Below are positions 57,153-64,000 of a DNA stretch of 64,000 bases, piece after piece. The stretch comes from Rhodobacteraceae bacterium EL129 (lineage in GTDB: Bacteria > Pseudomonadota > Alphaproteobacteria > Rhodobacterales > Rhodobacteraceae). A model generated the notes under the pieces. That model was not told the DNA's origin and searched no databases. It saw only the letters and a list, made by a program, of their open reading frames with translations. The translations under genes were made by a program, and so were the position numbers. The DNA is taken from NCBI GenBank assembly GCA_900313005.1, contig ONZJ01000002.1:3135909-3199908 (forward strand), given 5' to 3'. The stretch's first letter is position 1. Each line of letters starts with the position of its first letter.

Positions 57153-58286
57153 ATGAAAATTTTGCATACTCGCATGACAAGGTTTTTTGCGCTTACCGTC
57201 CTTGTGGCCGTACTAGGTGCTTGCACATTACCGCGACCAGGTCCCACCAAAGCCGAAATCATGAGCCTTGAGGGTCAAACAGACGGCGAAACCCATATTG
57301 TATTGGTAAATGAACGCGTCACGCGTGAAGTGGCCCTGCCTTCCGATTCGGGATTTCCCGCCAAATTCATCAATGGTGGTGCAGCAACGTCAGACCTGAT
57401 CCGTGCAGGAGATACGTTGACGTTGACTGTCTATGAAAACGTGGATGATGGCGTGCTCAGCCGTGGCAACTCTGGTGCCTCCACCCTTCAGTCGATCCAA
57501 GTCGACGAATCTGGATTCATCTTCATTCCATATGCAGGGCGGATTCGCGCTGCGGGCAATACGCCCGAAGGTCTGCGCCGTATTATCACCAGCAAACTCG
57601 GTGCTCAAACGCCGGAACCGCAGGTTCTGGTGCAACGTGCCGCAGGTGACGGGGCAACGGTGTCCGTTCTAGGAGACGGCATCGCATCCCAAGGTGTTTA
57701 TCCAATCAAACGGTCAAGCCGCAGACTGATGGAAATGCTGGCTACAGCTGGCGGGATTTCATCGCCTTCAGAAGTGACACGCGTAACCGTGTTGCGGAAG
57801 CAGTCGAAGGGGTCGATTTGGTTCGAAGACGTCTACGAGCATCCAGAGTACGACATCGCGCTGCATGCAGGCGACCGCGTGCTTGTAAAACGCGATCCTC
57901 GTTTTTTCACTGTCCTTGGGGCAACAGGAACGCAAGCGAACGTTCCCTTTGGATTGAGAGATCTCTCTGCACTTCAAGCGATTGCGCAAGCCGGTGGACT
58001 TAACGGTACAGTGGCGGACCCAACCGGTCTCTTTGTGATCCGTAAACAAGAAGCTGGGATCGCCAACCGCGTGCTTGAACGCACCGATCTTGTGCACGAA
58101 CAGAGCATTATTTACGTCATTGACCTGACCAAGCCGAACGGTATCCCGCTCGCACGAGATTTCGACATCCGCGATGCTGATGCGATTTATGTGACCGAAG
58201 CACCCTTCGTACAGTGGACCAAGACGTTGAATGCGATTACCGGCACGGCGCAGACGGTAAACACCCTGGACTCGGTGTCTAACTAA
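57153..58286 (+). CDS. polysaccharide export lipoprotein (Wza type)
   Basis: A 377-residue outer-membrane polysaccharide export protein. The signal peptide ends in a lipobox (AVLGAC, Cys24). The Poly_export domain is near residue 85 (LIRAGDTLTLTVYENVDDGVLSRGN, then VDESGFIFIPYAGRIRAAGNTPEGLRRII). SLBB domains follow (VSVLGDGIASQGVYPI, TVLGATGTQANVPFGLRDLSALQAIAQAGGL). It is probably the export pore of an exopolysaccharide system. No Wzc-type kinase or Wzx/Wzy gene is in the window; the partner genes presumably lie elsewhere. It follows the TPR lipoprotein gene, but with its own gap. Confidence 0.92.
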   Translation: MKILHTRMTRFFALTVLVAVLGACTLPRPGPTKAEIMSLEGQTDGETHIVLVNERVTREVALPSDSGFPAKFINGGAATSDLIRAGDTLTLTVYENVDDGVLSRGNSGASTLQSIQVDESGFIFIPYAGRIRAAGNTPEGLRRIITSKLGAQTPEPQVLVQRAAGDGATVSVLGDGIASQGVYPIKRSSRRLMEMLATAGGISSPSEVTRVTVLRKQSKGSIWFEDVYEHPEYDIALHAGDRVLVKRDPRFFTVLGATGTQANVPFGLRDLSALQAIAQAGGLNGTVADPTGLFVIRKQEAGIANRVLERTDLVHEQSIIYVIDLTKPNGIPLARDFDIRDADAIYVTEAPFVQWTKTLNAITGTAQTVNTLDSVSN

Positions 58287-58856
58287 AGCGCGACCTACCC
58301 AACGCCGACCGACGTGTCACTGCAACTTGCATAGAGTGGCACGTGGATACCTATGCGCGTACCTTCTATCCGATGGGCCATCTCTGAACATATCGTGAGC
58401 GGCGGCAAGAGAGATCGCTGGGCGCTCAACCGAAGGTGACTCCTGGGATCACGATTGCGGTCGACGCTCCAAAGGTTGGGCAACATTTGCCTAAGGCGAA
58501 AGCGTTCGCACCATGCATTAGACACGAAGATAACGCAAAAACGCGCGGACCATATCAATGGTACGCGCGTTTTGACCAAAGCTACTGCCTCAGGTGCTTC
58601 CAGAATCGCCTTAAGCTATTCATTGCCCCTGCGGATCTGGCTTGGATGTTTCATCTAGCTGACAGAACACCGCCGAGGGCAACCTGCGGGCGCTCATGAT
58701 GGCAGAGCCCGGTCCGTTTGTGGCGCCTGTCCCCAGGCCTATGTCTCGGCCATCACGCTCAATCACGCGTGATGTGCCTCTTCAGGCGACGTTGATCGTC
58801 GGGATACATACACACCGAACCGGCTCTGGCCGGTTCAGTGCCCGTCTCCTCGCCTG
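58287..58856. other. 570-base gap with two hairpins
   Basis: No gene is convincing here. A near-perfect hairpin AAAACGCGCG-G-ACCAT-ATCA-ATGGT-A-CGCGCGTTTT (58538-58573, in sections) has T runs on both sides, so it is a bidirectional terminator candidate, but it is 250 bases beyond the export gene's stop. A second 8-bp hairpin, GAACCGGC / GCCGGTTC (58817-58836), lies 20 bases beyond the exosortase stop on the minus strand without a T run. Confidence 0.5.
58538..58573. terminator. bidirectional terminator-like hairpin
   Basis: Stem of 10 bp (AAAACGCGCG / CGCGCGTTTT), one G-A mismatch and 5 bp more (ACCAT / ATGGT), around an ATCA loop. A T run follows on both strands. It lies between the convergent export gene and exosortase gene and would end transcription from both. 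Confidence 0.78.
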
Positions 58857-60461
58857 TCAGCTAGGAATGAACCGTGGCAGTTCGACTAGGAGCTCTTTCA
58901 GCAGATCGTTCAGTTCTGCTTCTGCCGCTTCTTCCGCTTCACCCTCTTTGAGCGGAATGATCAACCGGATGATGGCCCCGTCATACCGCCCGGCCATGAC
59001 GCCACGCGTCAGCACGCTGACCTTCGCGGACGCACTGCGAGGTATCGCATGACCCATATGGGTGAACCAATAGTATACTAGGCTTCGTTCGGACCCCTTC
59101 TGGATGATGATGCGGTTGATCTTGTACGGAGAGCTCAGCCCAAGTTCATCGGCGATATCAACCATCTCAACCTTGGCAATTTCCCAGCCCGCTCCGGGCA
59201 GACAAATTTCAGGTGTGTGCATCACGCCTTTCGCAGCCAGATCCTTGTACCAAGCTGAGAAGAAATCGATGGTCGGCTCTTTTGGCGACTGGCCGAATTG
59301 CACCGCGTGGTAATCATCGGCGGCCAAGACCCTTTCCACCCTCGGAGTGAAGCTTTGCTCCTCCCCATACTGGGTCCATTTTCCAAACTCATCAGGAAAC
59401 GACGTGAAGCTGGGTCGTAAAGGGGTGGCAGCGCTACGATCAGGCACCAGCGGCCAAGCGACTGCCGCAAAGAGTGTCAAAATGGTAGCGATGATCAGTG
59501 CGCGGGATGGCTGTACAAGTTTCACTCGTGCAAGTTGGGGAAAGACCCCATCGGTATCGAGATCAAGCGCCTCAACCAAACTCATCTTGCGTGGGTTAAG
59601 TTTCAGCATAATCCAGGCAATGCCAAAAAGCAGCACCACGCTGGACATGAAAATAACCCATCCCTCGAAGAAGTGCGTGAACCCTTCGAGCCACTCCAGC
59701 CCAAATTCCTGTACAAGTATGCCCGCCAATGCAATCCGCACCGAATTCATGAACACAGCAATCGGTGCAGCCGCGAACAGCAGCACGAGTTTGTGCCATC
59801 TGGGCCCTTGGTACAGGACAGCGAAAATGTAAGAAAAGCTGAGGATTGGGAATAGGTATCGCAGGCCCGAGCACGCCTCCGCAACGTGCATTTTCAACAC
59901 CCCGAGGTCGATGATATTGCCGTCCAGATAAACCGGAATGCTTGCAAGCTGTAAGAACCAGACGCCCAACTCGGAGGAAATGAGCTGCAGGAAGGTTGAT
60001 ACTTCGTAGTACAGCAAGCCAGGCAAGGGCAGCATGAAAACGAGGTGCAGCACAGGTGACCAGAATTGTTTGCCAGTCTGCCAGCCAAAGCTGATGAGCA
60101 TGAGCCCCGCCACCCAGATAATGATGGCATATGCCTCAAGCGAATCCATATTCAGGAGCGAACCCAGTCCAATGACCGTGATTGCCAACAGCACAACAAG
60201 CACACCCTGCCATCGGCCATTCTTGGGACCGGGTTGGGGTGGATATTCTTTCAGTTCCCGTAAGAACATAAGTGCCGAAAGCACCGGGATAAGTGGGCCG
60301 TGGCTATATTCGGGTCTGCTCCAGGCTTCAAACAAAATTTCAAAGCCGGAACTAAAGAGCAATCCGGCTGCGAGAGCGATCGCAATCAGCCAGACGAGCC
60401 CCCAGTTCAACCATCCGCCCGTCACTCTGGCGACATAATCTTGATCCGCGATTGTAGACAT
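58857..60461 (-). CDS. xrtD: exosortase D-like (VPLPA-CTERM specific) transpeptidase
   Basis: Membrane cysteine protease/transpeptidase that cleaves the CTERM tail of exported proteins. The 534-residue protein has about eight helices. The signature WSRPEYSHGPLIPVLSALMFL is near residue 48. The catalytic Cys197 is in VAEACSGLRYLFP, Arg242 in MNSVRIALAGIL and His263 in GFTHFFEGWVIF. A C-terminal EpsI-like part of about 220 residues follows (VERVLAADDYHAVQFG, VMHTPEICLPGAGWEI). Three VPLPA/MPLPA-tailed proteins in the window make the D type likely. A GGAG site lies 12 bases before the ATG. Confidence 0.93.
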   Translation of the reverse strand: MSTIADQDYVARVTGGWLNWGLVWLIAIALAAGLLFSSGFEILFEAWSRPEYSHGPLIPVLSALMFLRELKEYPPQPGPKNGRWQGVLVVLLAITVIGLGSLLNMDSLEAYAIIIWVAGLMLISFGWQTGKQFWSPVLHLVFMLPLPGLLYYEVSTFLQLISSELGVWFLQLASIPVYLDGNIIDLGVLKMHVAEACSGLRYLFPILSFSYIFAVLYQGPRWHKLVLLFAAAPIAVFMNSVRIALAGILVQEFGLEWLEGFTHFFEGWVIFMSSVVLLFGIAWIMLKLNPRKMSLVEALDLDTDGVFPQLARVKLVQPSRALIIATILTLFAAVAWPLVPDRSAATPLRPSFTSFPDEFGKWTQYGEEQSFTPRVERVLAADDYHAVQFGQSPKEPTIDFFSAWYKDLAAKGVMHTPEICLPGAGWEIAKVEMVDIADELGLSSPYKINRIIIQKGSERSLVYYWFTHMGHAIPRSASAKVSVLTRGVMAGRYDGAIIRLIIPLKEGEAEEAAEAELNDLLKELLVELPRFIPS

Positions 60462-60963
60462 GGAAATAATGTTCTCCGATTAAAGCACTAAGGCATCTAT
60501 GCGTTCAAATTGACTTGCCGATTATATACCAGCAAATCGTCCTTTTCGAAACTCACATCAGCACCAGCGACCTGCACATCGACGTCAGCTGAATCTGGCA
60601 TCATATTAAAAGGACGGCGCTCGTCTGCCTCCCTGTGCCACACTGGCTCGGTTGCCCGAGCTGACACTATATAGGGAAGACGCATTTAGCGCAACTTATT
60701 GATTTACTGTGTTTAAAGATGCTGAAGGTAGATAACCAGCGGCCAACACATTCTTTGTTCTTGTTCGTACGTCCGATCCCAATATCTGCGCGCCACCATG
60801 GAATTACCGGCCAGCCCGGCGTTATCTTCTCAATCACAAACTGGTGAAGATAAACCATCTTTTCGGTTGAGCGTGTCCGAAGGGAGCCGAAACACCAAAT
60901 AGAACGATGGGCGAAACCAATACCAATCGGCCAAAAAGGTGCGAATTGTGCCGATGGGCCCAG
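60462..60963. other. 502-base gap upstream of the exosortase gene
   Basis: No secure gene. A 62-codon minus-strand frame (60497-60685) ends 36 bases before the exosortase start but lacks a ribosome-binding site, and a 63-codon frame lies at 60667-60858. The gap should hold the exosortase promoter. Confidence 0.35.
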
Positions 60964-61701
60964 TCATATCTTCAATTTCTTGAAGACACCTTCGGGGATA
61001 TTTCTGATGATCATCATGATCATCCACCAAATCGGCTTGGCATAGATAACGTTGCGGCGTTTTTGAACCGCATTGAATATCTTATCTGCCACTTCCTCTG
61101 GCTGAGCCGTCAGTTTCGCGGGCAAATCCATGCCCTCGGTCATTTTCGTTGCGACAAATCCAGGAAGCACCGTGACGACATGCACACCCTTCTTTGCAAG
61201 CCGGTTGCGCAAGCCCGACAGGAACGCGGTAAAACCTGCTTTGGCAGATCCATACACATAATTGGTTGCCCTGCCTCTGTCTCCGGCGACAGAGCTGATG
61301 CCCACCAGAATGCCCGAGCCGCGCTGCTCAAACCGATTGGCGAGTTCAGCGAGTATGCTGGCCGGGCCTTCAAAGTTGCTGCGAATAACCTGCGCTGCTG
61401 CTTCGACGTCTCGCTCGTTTTCTGCTTGCTCGCCCATGTAACCAACAGCACAGACCACGACGCTTGGCAATATCGGCAAGGCGTCCACGAAACCTGCGTG
61501 CGAAGAGACGTCCAGGGCATCAAAATCATGCTGCGTCACCTTAACCCGAAAGCGCAATTCCATATCGGTGCAACTCGCCTCTAGGTCGTCTGCTTGTCGC
61601 GCCGCCAGCTGGATATCGTATCCGTCTTTGGCAAACCGATGCGCCACCGCCATCGCGATATCACTTTTAGCCCCAAGGACTAGAACCGTTCCTTTGCTCA
61701 C
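60964..61701 (-). CDS. short-chain dehydrogenase, DprE2-like
   Basis: A 245-residue SDR oxidoreductase. The N-terminal NAD(P) loop is VLVLGAKSDIAMAVAHRFA and the active site is SSVAGDRGRATNYVYGSAKAG, with Ser, Tyr and Lys in place. The part after the active site (FLSGLRNRLAKKGVHVVTVLPGFVATKMTEG) and the C-terminus (KPIWWMIMMIIRNIPEGVFKKLKI) resemble DprE2, the 2-keto-ribose reductase of the decaprenyl-phospho-arabinose pathway. The GTG start overlaps the stop of the DprE1-like gene by 4 bases. Function inferred from the pair and from gene order. Confidence 0.83.
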   Translation of the reverse strand: MSKGTVLVLGAKSDIAMAVAHRFAKDGYDIQLAARQADDLEASCTDMELRFRVKVTQHDFDALDVSSHAGFVDALPILPSVVVCAVGYMGEQAENERDVEAAAQVIRSNFEGPASILAELANRFEQRGSGILVGISSVAGDRGRATNYVYGSAKAGFTAFLSGLRNRLAKKGVHVVTVLPGFVATKMTEGMDLPAKLTAQPEEVADKIFNAVQKRRNVIYAKPIWWMIMMIIRNIPEGVFKKLKI

Positions 61702-63020
61702 AATCCAAGCCTTTCTGATTGCGCAGAGCTAAATGCAGTTGGTGCACCCTTACTCTGTCGATATTTTATGTAGTCTTCGGCGCGTGGTTCAGACTGCAGG
61801 AACACGTCACGCGGCATTCGACTGTCTTTTGCCAAGTAAAAACGCCCGTTGTATTGAAGGGTGATCCTGTCCAGATCGTTCATCAATGCAAGGGTTTTCG
61901 CATTAACTGGAAAGTCCAATGCGAGCGTATAGCCTTCCATCGGGAATGAGAACTTACCCGCCTGCGGGCCAAAGCGCTTGAGAACCGCCAAGAACGAACC
62001 GGACCCGGCATTTGCGATCGCATCCAGAAGTTCGTTCAAACCGTCTTTTGCGTGGCTGAGCGGGAGAACGCATTGGAACTGCGCAAATCCTCGGCGACCG
62101 TAAACCTTGTTCCAGCCTTGTATCGCATCAAGCGGAAAGAAATAGCTGTCCCAGTCCACAACCTGTCGCTTTGGTTTGCGCTTTCCATTCCAGTAGTAAC
62201 AGGCATTGAACACTCGGACGGTTGGTCCGTTCAGCGCCCAATTGGGCATGTTGATGGGAAAGTTCCGCCTCCGCTTTGCCGGCCCCTGCAATGGCGTTTT
62301 GCGAAACCGCGTTGGCACCGAGCCTGCGTCCGCATGTTCTCCGAGCATCACAAGAGAACGTCCCAGGTGCTGTCCCTTCTGCAAACAATCAATCCATGCG
62401 ACAGAATAAGTTGCATCCATGGACTGCTCAAAAAGCTCCATGGCATGCGAGACATTGTCTGCCACAAGCGTTGTCTGCTCAATCCAAGCCGATGTCACAG
62501 GTCGCAGGCGAATGGCCGCTCTTAGGATGACGCCGGTCAGCCCCATGCCGCCTAACGTCCATTCGAAAAGTTCCGTGTTTTCTGTTTTTGAGCATCTCTC
62601 AACACTGCCATCACTGGTGACAACATCGATCCAATCGACATAAGCACCGAAACTACCGTCCTTGTGATGGTTCTTCCCATGCACATCCGCGGCGATCATG
62701 CCACCCAAGGTGACGAACTTCGTGCCAGGCGTCACAAATGGAAACCAGCCGAGCGGTAAGAACGCCTCGATAACGTCGGCAAGCAGAACACCGGCCTCGG
62801 CAATCAGCTGCCCGGTCTCTTGGTCAAAAGACACCATATGATTGAAGTGCTTCATATGGATCGTATTCGTTGCACTGACGGCGCTGTCGCCATAGGCGCG
62901 CCCATTTCCGCGGGCGATTGCACCTTGCTGTCGGACAAGATGCAACAACTCATCGGTGCTGCGAGGCGCCATCATACGCGCCTCAATCGCAGGGTATCTG
63001 CCCCATCCCGATAGCTTCAT
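61698..63020 (-). CDS. FAD-binding oxidoreductase, DprE1-like
   Basis: A 440-residue FAD enzyme of the VAO/PCMH family. It has the FAD region ARGNGRAYGDSAVS and the DprE1-typical block TPGTKFVTLGGMIAADVHGKNHHKDGSFGAYVDWI in sections, then LGGMGLTGVILRAAIRLRPV. The C-terminal KRFGPQAGKFSFPMEGYTLALDFPV and YLAKDSRMP also fit. In mycobacteria DprE1 oxidises decaprenyl-phospho-ribose. The ATG overlaps the GtrA gene stop and the end overlaps the DprE2-like gene, so all are translationally coupled. The organism's true substrate is not known. Confidence 0.88.
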   Translation of the reverse strand: MKLSGWGRYPAIEARMMAPRSTDELLHLVRQQGAIARGNGRAYGDSAVSATNTIHMKHFNHMVSFDQETGQLIAEAGVLLADVIEAFLPLGWFPFVTPGTKFVTLGGMIAADVHGKNHHKDGSFGAYVDWIDVVTSDGSVERCSKTENTELFEWTLGGMGLTGVILRAAIRLRPVTSAWIEQTTLVADNVSHAMELFEQSMDATYSVAWIDCLQKGQHLGRSLVMLGEHADAGSVPTRFRKTPLQGPAKRRRNFPINMPNWALNGPTVRVFNACYYWNGKRKPKRQVVDWDSYFFPLDAIQGWNKVYGRRGFAQFQCVLPLSHAKDGLNELLDAIANAGSGSFLAVLKRFGPQAGKFSFPMEGYTLALDFPVNAKTLALMNDLDRITLQYNGRFYLAKDSRMPRDVFLQSEPRAEDYIKYRQSKGAPTAFSSAQSERLGL

Positions 63021-63439
63021 GAGGCGGGTGCCAATCTTGTGTCGTCAAAGACAAAACGGCGGTCCAAATTGTATTTCACGACATACCCGATGCTGAGACC
63101 GATAATTGCTCCCAGCTCGCGCATCGCGTCTGTTTGCCAGACCAACCAGAACACTGTTTCGGTGCCCCAAAATATCGCCGTCGTTACTATGCCCATCGCT
63201 GTATAGAGCGAGAACTTCTTTCCATGCGCTCTGGCGCCGGTGCTCGCATCCTCGAATATCCAACGTTTGTCCAAGACGTATTTTAGCGCCAACCCAACCA
63301 ACGTGCCCGTCCCGACGGCAAGGGCGAAAAACATGCCGCCCTCTCCAAACCAAAGCACCAAACGCTGCGTTGCAAGATTGGCAATGGTTGCCAGCACCGC
63401 AAAGAACGCATATCGCAAAATCAAGCTGCGTGCGGTCAC
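63017..63439 (-). CDS. GtrA family membrane protein
   Basis: A 140-residue protein with four hydrophobic helices (LILRYAFFAVLATIANLATQ, FFALAVGTGTLVGLALKYVLDK, MGIVTTAIFWGTETVFWLVW, LGAIIGLSIGYVVKYNLDRR), which fits the GtrA family of polyprenyl-phospho-sugar flippases. I choose the GTG at 63439, which overlaps the UbiA stop by 4 bases; the frame opens at 63499, but that would overlap the previous gene by 64 bases. The same order (GtrA, DprE1, DprE2) is known from Mycobacterium tuberculosis. Confidence 0.85.
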   Translation of the reverse strand: MTARSLILRYAFFAVLATIANLATQRLVLWFGEGGMFFALAVGTGTLVGLALKYVLDKRWIFEDASTGARAHGKKFSLYTAMGIVTTAIFWGTETVFWLVWQTDAMRELGAIIGLSIGYVVKYNLDRRFVFDDTRLAPAS

Positions 63440-64000
63440 AGCAACGCGCCCATTGTTGCAAATCCAAATATCGCGATCAAACACACCTGGCTCACCCAAT
63501 CCTTTGCGGCAAAGATAACAGGGTCGTCATGCATGGCCCCTCGGTGGGTGATCAAGACAATGCGCGTGAGCCAGTACAGCAAAACCCAGCAGATGCCCCA
63601 AAGTGCGTAGGGGAAAACATAGAGCTGTTGTACCGCAGGAGAATTGACGTAGAGCGCCAAGACCAAGACAGAGATATATCCGGCGGCCAAGCCAACCATG
63701 CTTATGATTGGCAAGTCTTCCACGTGATAGCCCCGTCCCTTTGCCTTGAGCGTGCCTCTCTCGACCATATCAACAAGTTCAGCTTGACGCTTGACCGCGG
63801 CCAGCGACAGAAAGAAGAAGATCGAAAAGGCCAGAAGCCAAACTGATAGCTCAACACCTGTTGCAACGCCCCCGGCAATGATGCGCATAGTATACAGCCC
63901 TGCCAAGACGCAGATATCCACGACAATTCTGCGTTTGAGTGCAAATGAATACGCTGTGGTCAGGGCGTAGTAGGCTGCCATGGTCAGTAAAAACCCCCAA
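63436..64000 (-). CDS. UbiA family prenyltransferase, cut at the window edge
   Basis: C-terminal 180-190 residues of a membrane prenyltransferase. The frame is open to the window edge, so the N-terminus lies beyond 64000. It has several helices and the second UbiA motif region RRIVVDICVLAGLYTMRIIAGG, then VKRQAELVDMVERGTLKAKGRGYHVEDLP. This type resembles the decaprenyl-phosphate phosphoribosyltransferase that starts decaprenyl-phospho-arabinose synthesis. Roseobacter homologues often carry an extra N-terminal phosphatase-like domain, which cannot be checked here. It is the upstream member of the coupled cassette. Confidence 0.83.
   Translation of the reverse strand, partial: WGFLLTMAAYYALTTAYSFALKRRIVVDICVLAGLYTMRIIAGGVATGVELSVWLLAFSIFFFLSLAAVKRQAELVDMVERGTLKAKGRGYHVEDLPIISMVGLAAGYISVLVLALYVNSPAVQQLYVFPYALWGICWVLLYWLTRIVLITHRGAMHDDPVIFAAKDWVSQVCLIAIFGFATMGALL

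Noticed and set aside
58436-58699. Possible gene remnant in the gap between export gene and exosortase
   Set aside because: The frames are short and none reads as part of a known protein or transposase, so the idea of a decayed gene is not supported.
60497-60685. 62-codon minus-strand frame just upstream of the exosortase gene
   Set aside because: No ribosome-binding site and no recognisable family. It could be a small leader gene, but evidence is too thin to list it as a gene.

Overview
The window looks like chromosome of a marine alphaproteobacterium of the Rhodobacterales (roseobacter group). The evidence is the gene set: a tungstate/formate dehydrogenase block, a beta-hydroxyaspartate cycle operon of the Paracoccus type, purine catabolism through PuuD/PuuE, and surface proteins with a VPLPA-CTERM tail beside an XrtD-like exosortase. 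No insertion sequence, integrase, phage gene or CRISPR array was seen. All assignments come from reading the proteins and motifs; no database search was run.

Region 1 (1-5.2 kb): gamma-glutamyltransferase, a D-2-hydroxyacid dehydrogenase, an exported SH3-like protein, tRNA-Gln(TTG) and a Tat-exported multicopper oxidase. Region 2 (5.2-21.3 kb) is a formate dehydrogenase island. A long minus-strand run encodes DUF3305, DUF3306, a TorD-like chaperone, a small Tat-signal protein, the catalytic, iron-sulfur and cytochrome b subunits, an exported WD40-cytochrome c fusion, a 42-residue membrane protein and the tungstate importer TupBCA. Diverging from it is a polyferredoxin. Beyond that lie a single-haem exported protein and a plus-strand operon of DUF6494, an Mrp-type ATPase, a biotin/lipoate-ligase-like protein and a DUF6505-like protein. 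Together they suggest a periplasmic, probably tungsten-dependent formate dehydrogenase feeding the quinone pool and/or c-type cytochromes.

Region 3 (21.6-41.3 kb) is a purine-to-central-metabolism block. Guanine deaminase, an NCS2 permease, XdhABC, urate hydroxylase PuuD, HIU hydrolase, a PuuE allantoinase fused to OHCU decarboxylase, ureidoglycolate lyase and ureidoglycine aminohydrolase carry guanine towards glyoxylate, urea and ammonia. Embedded in it is the beta-hydroxyaspartate cycle (bhcABCD with divergent bhcR), which turns glyoxylate into oxaloacetate. The physical nesting suggests the carbon of purines is recovered through this cycle. An allantoate-hydrolysing enzyme is not evident. 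A LysR/agmatine deiminase pair follows (41.5-43.5 kb).

Region 4 (43.6-64 kb) is a cell-surface/exopolysaccharide region: three VPLPA-CTERM proteins, an XrtD-like exosortase, a PrsT-like TPR lipoprotein, a Wza-type export lipoprotein, a rhomboid protease, a YdcF/SanA-type protein and an exported protein of unknown family. It also holds an 882-residue fusion of a class III aminotransferase with an acyl-ACP-reductase-like domain. The window ends in a cassette (UbiA-family prenyltransferase cut by the edge, GtrA, DprE1-like, DprE2-like) resembling the mycobacterial decaprenyl-phospho-arabinose pathway.

The most unusual items are the aminotransferase-reductase fusion, the WD40-cytochrome c protein and a binding-protein-like cytochrome in the formate dehydrogenase island, the purine/beta-hydroxyaspartate nesting with a strong terminator just before bhcD, and the DprE-like cassette next to the exosortase locus.
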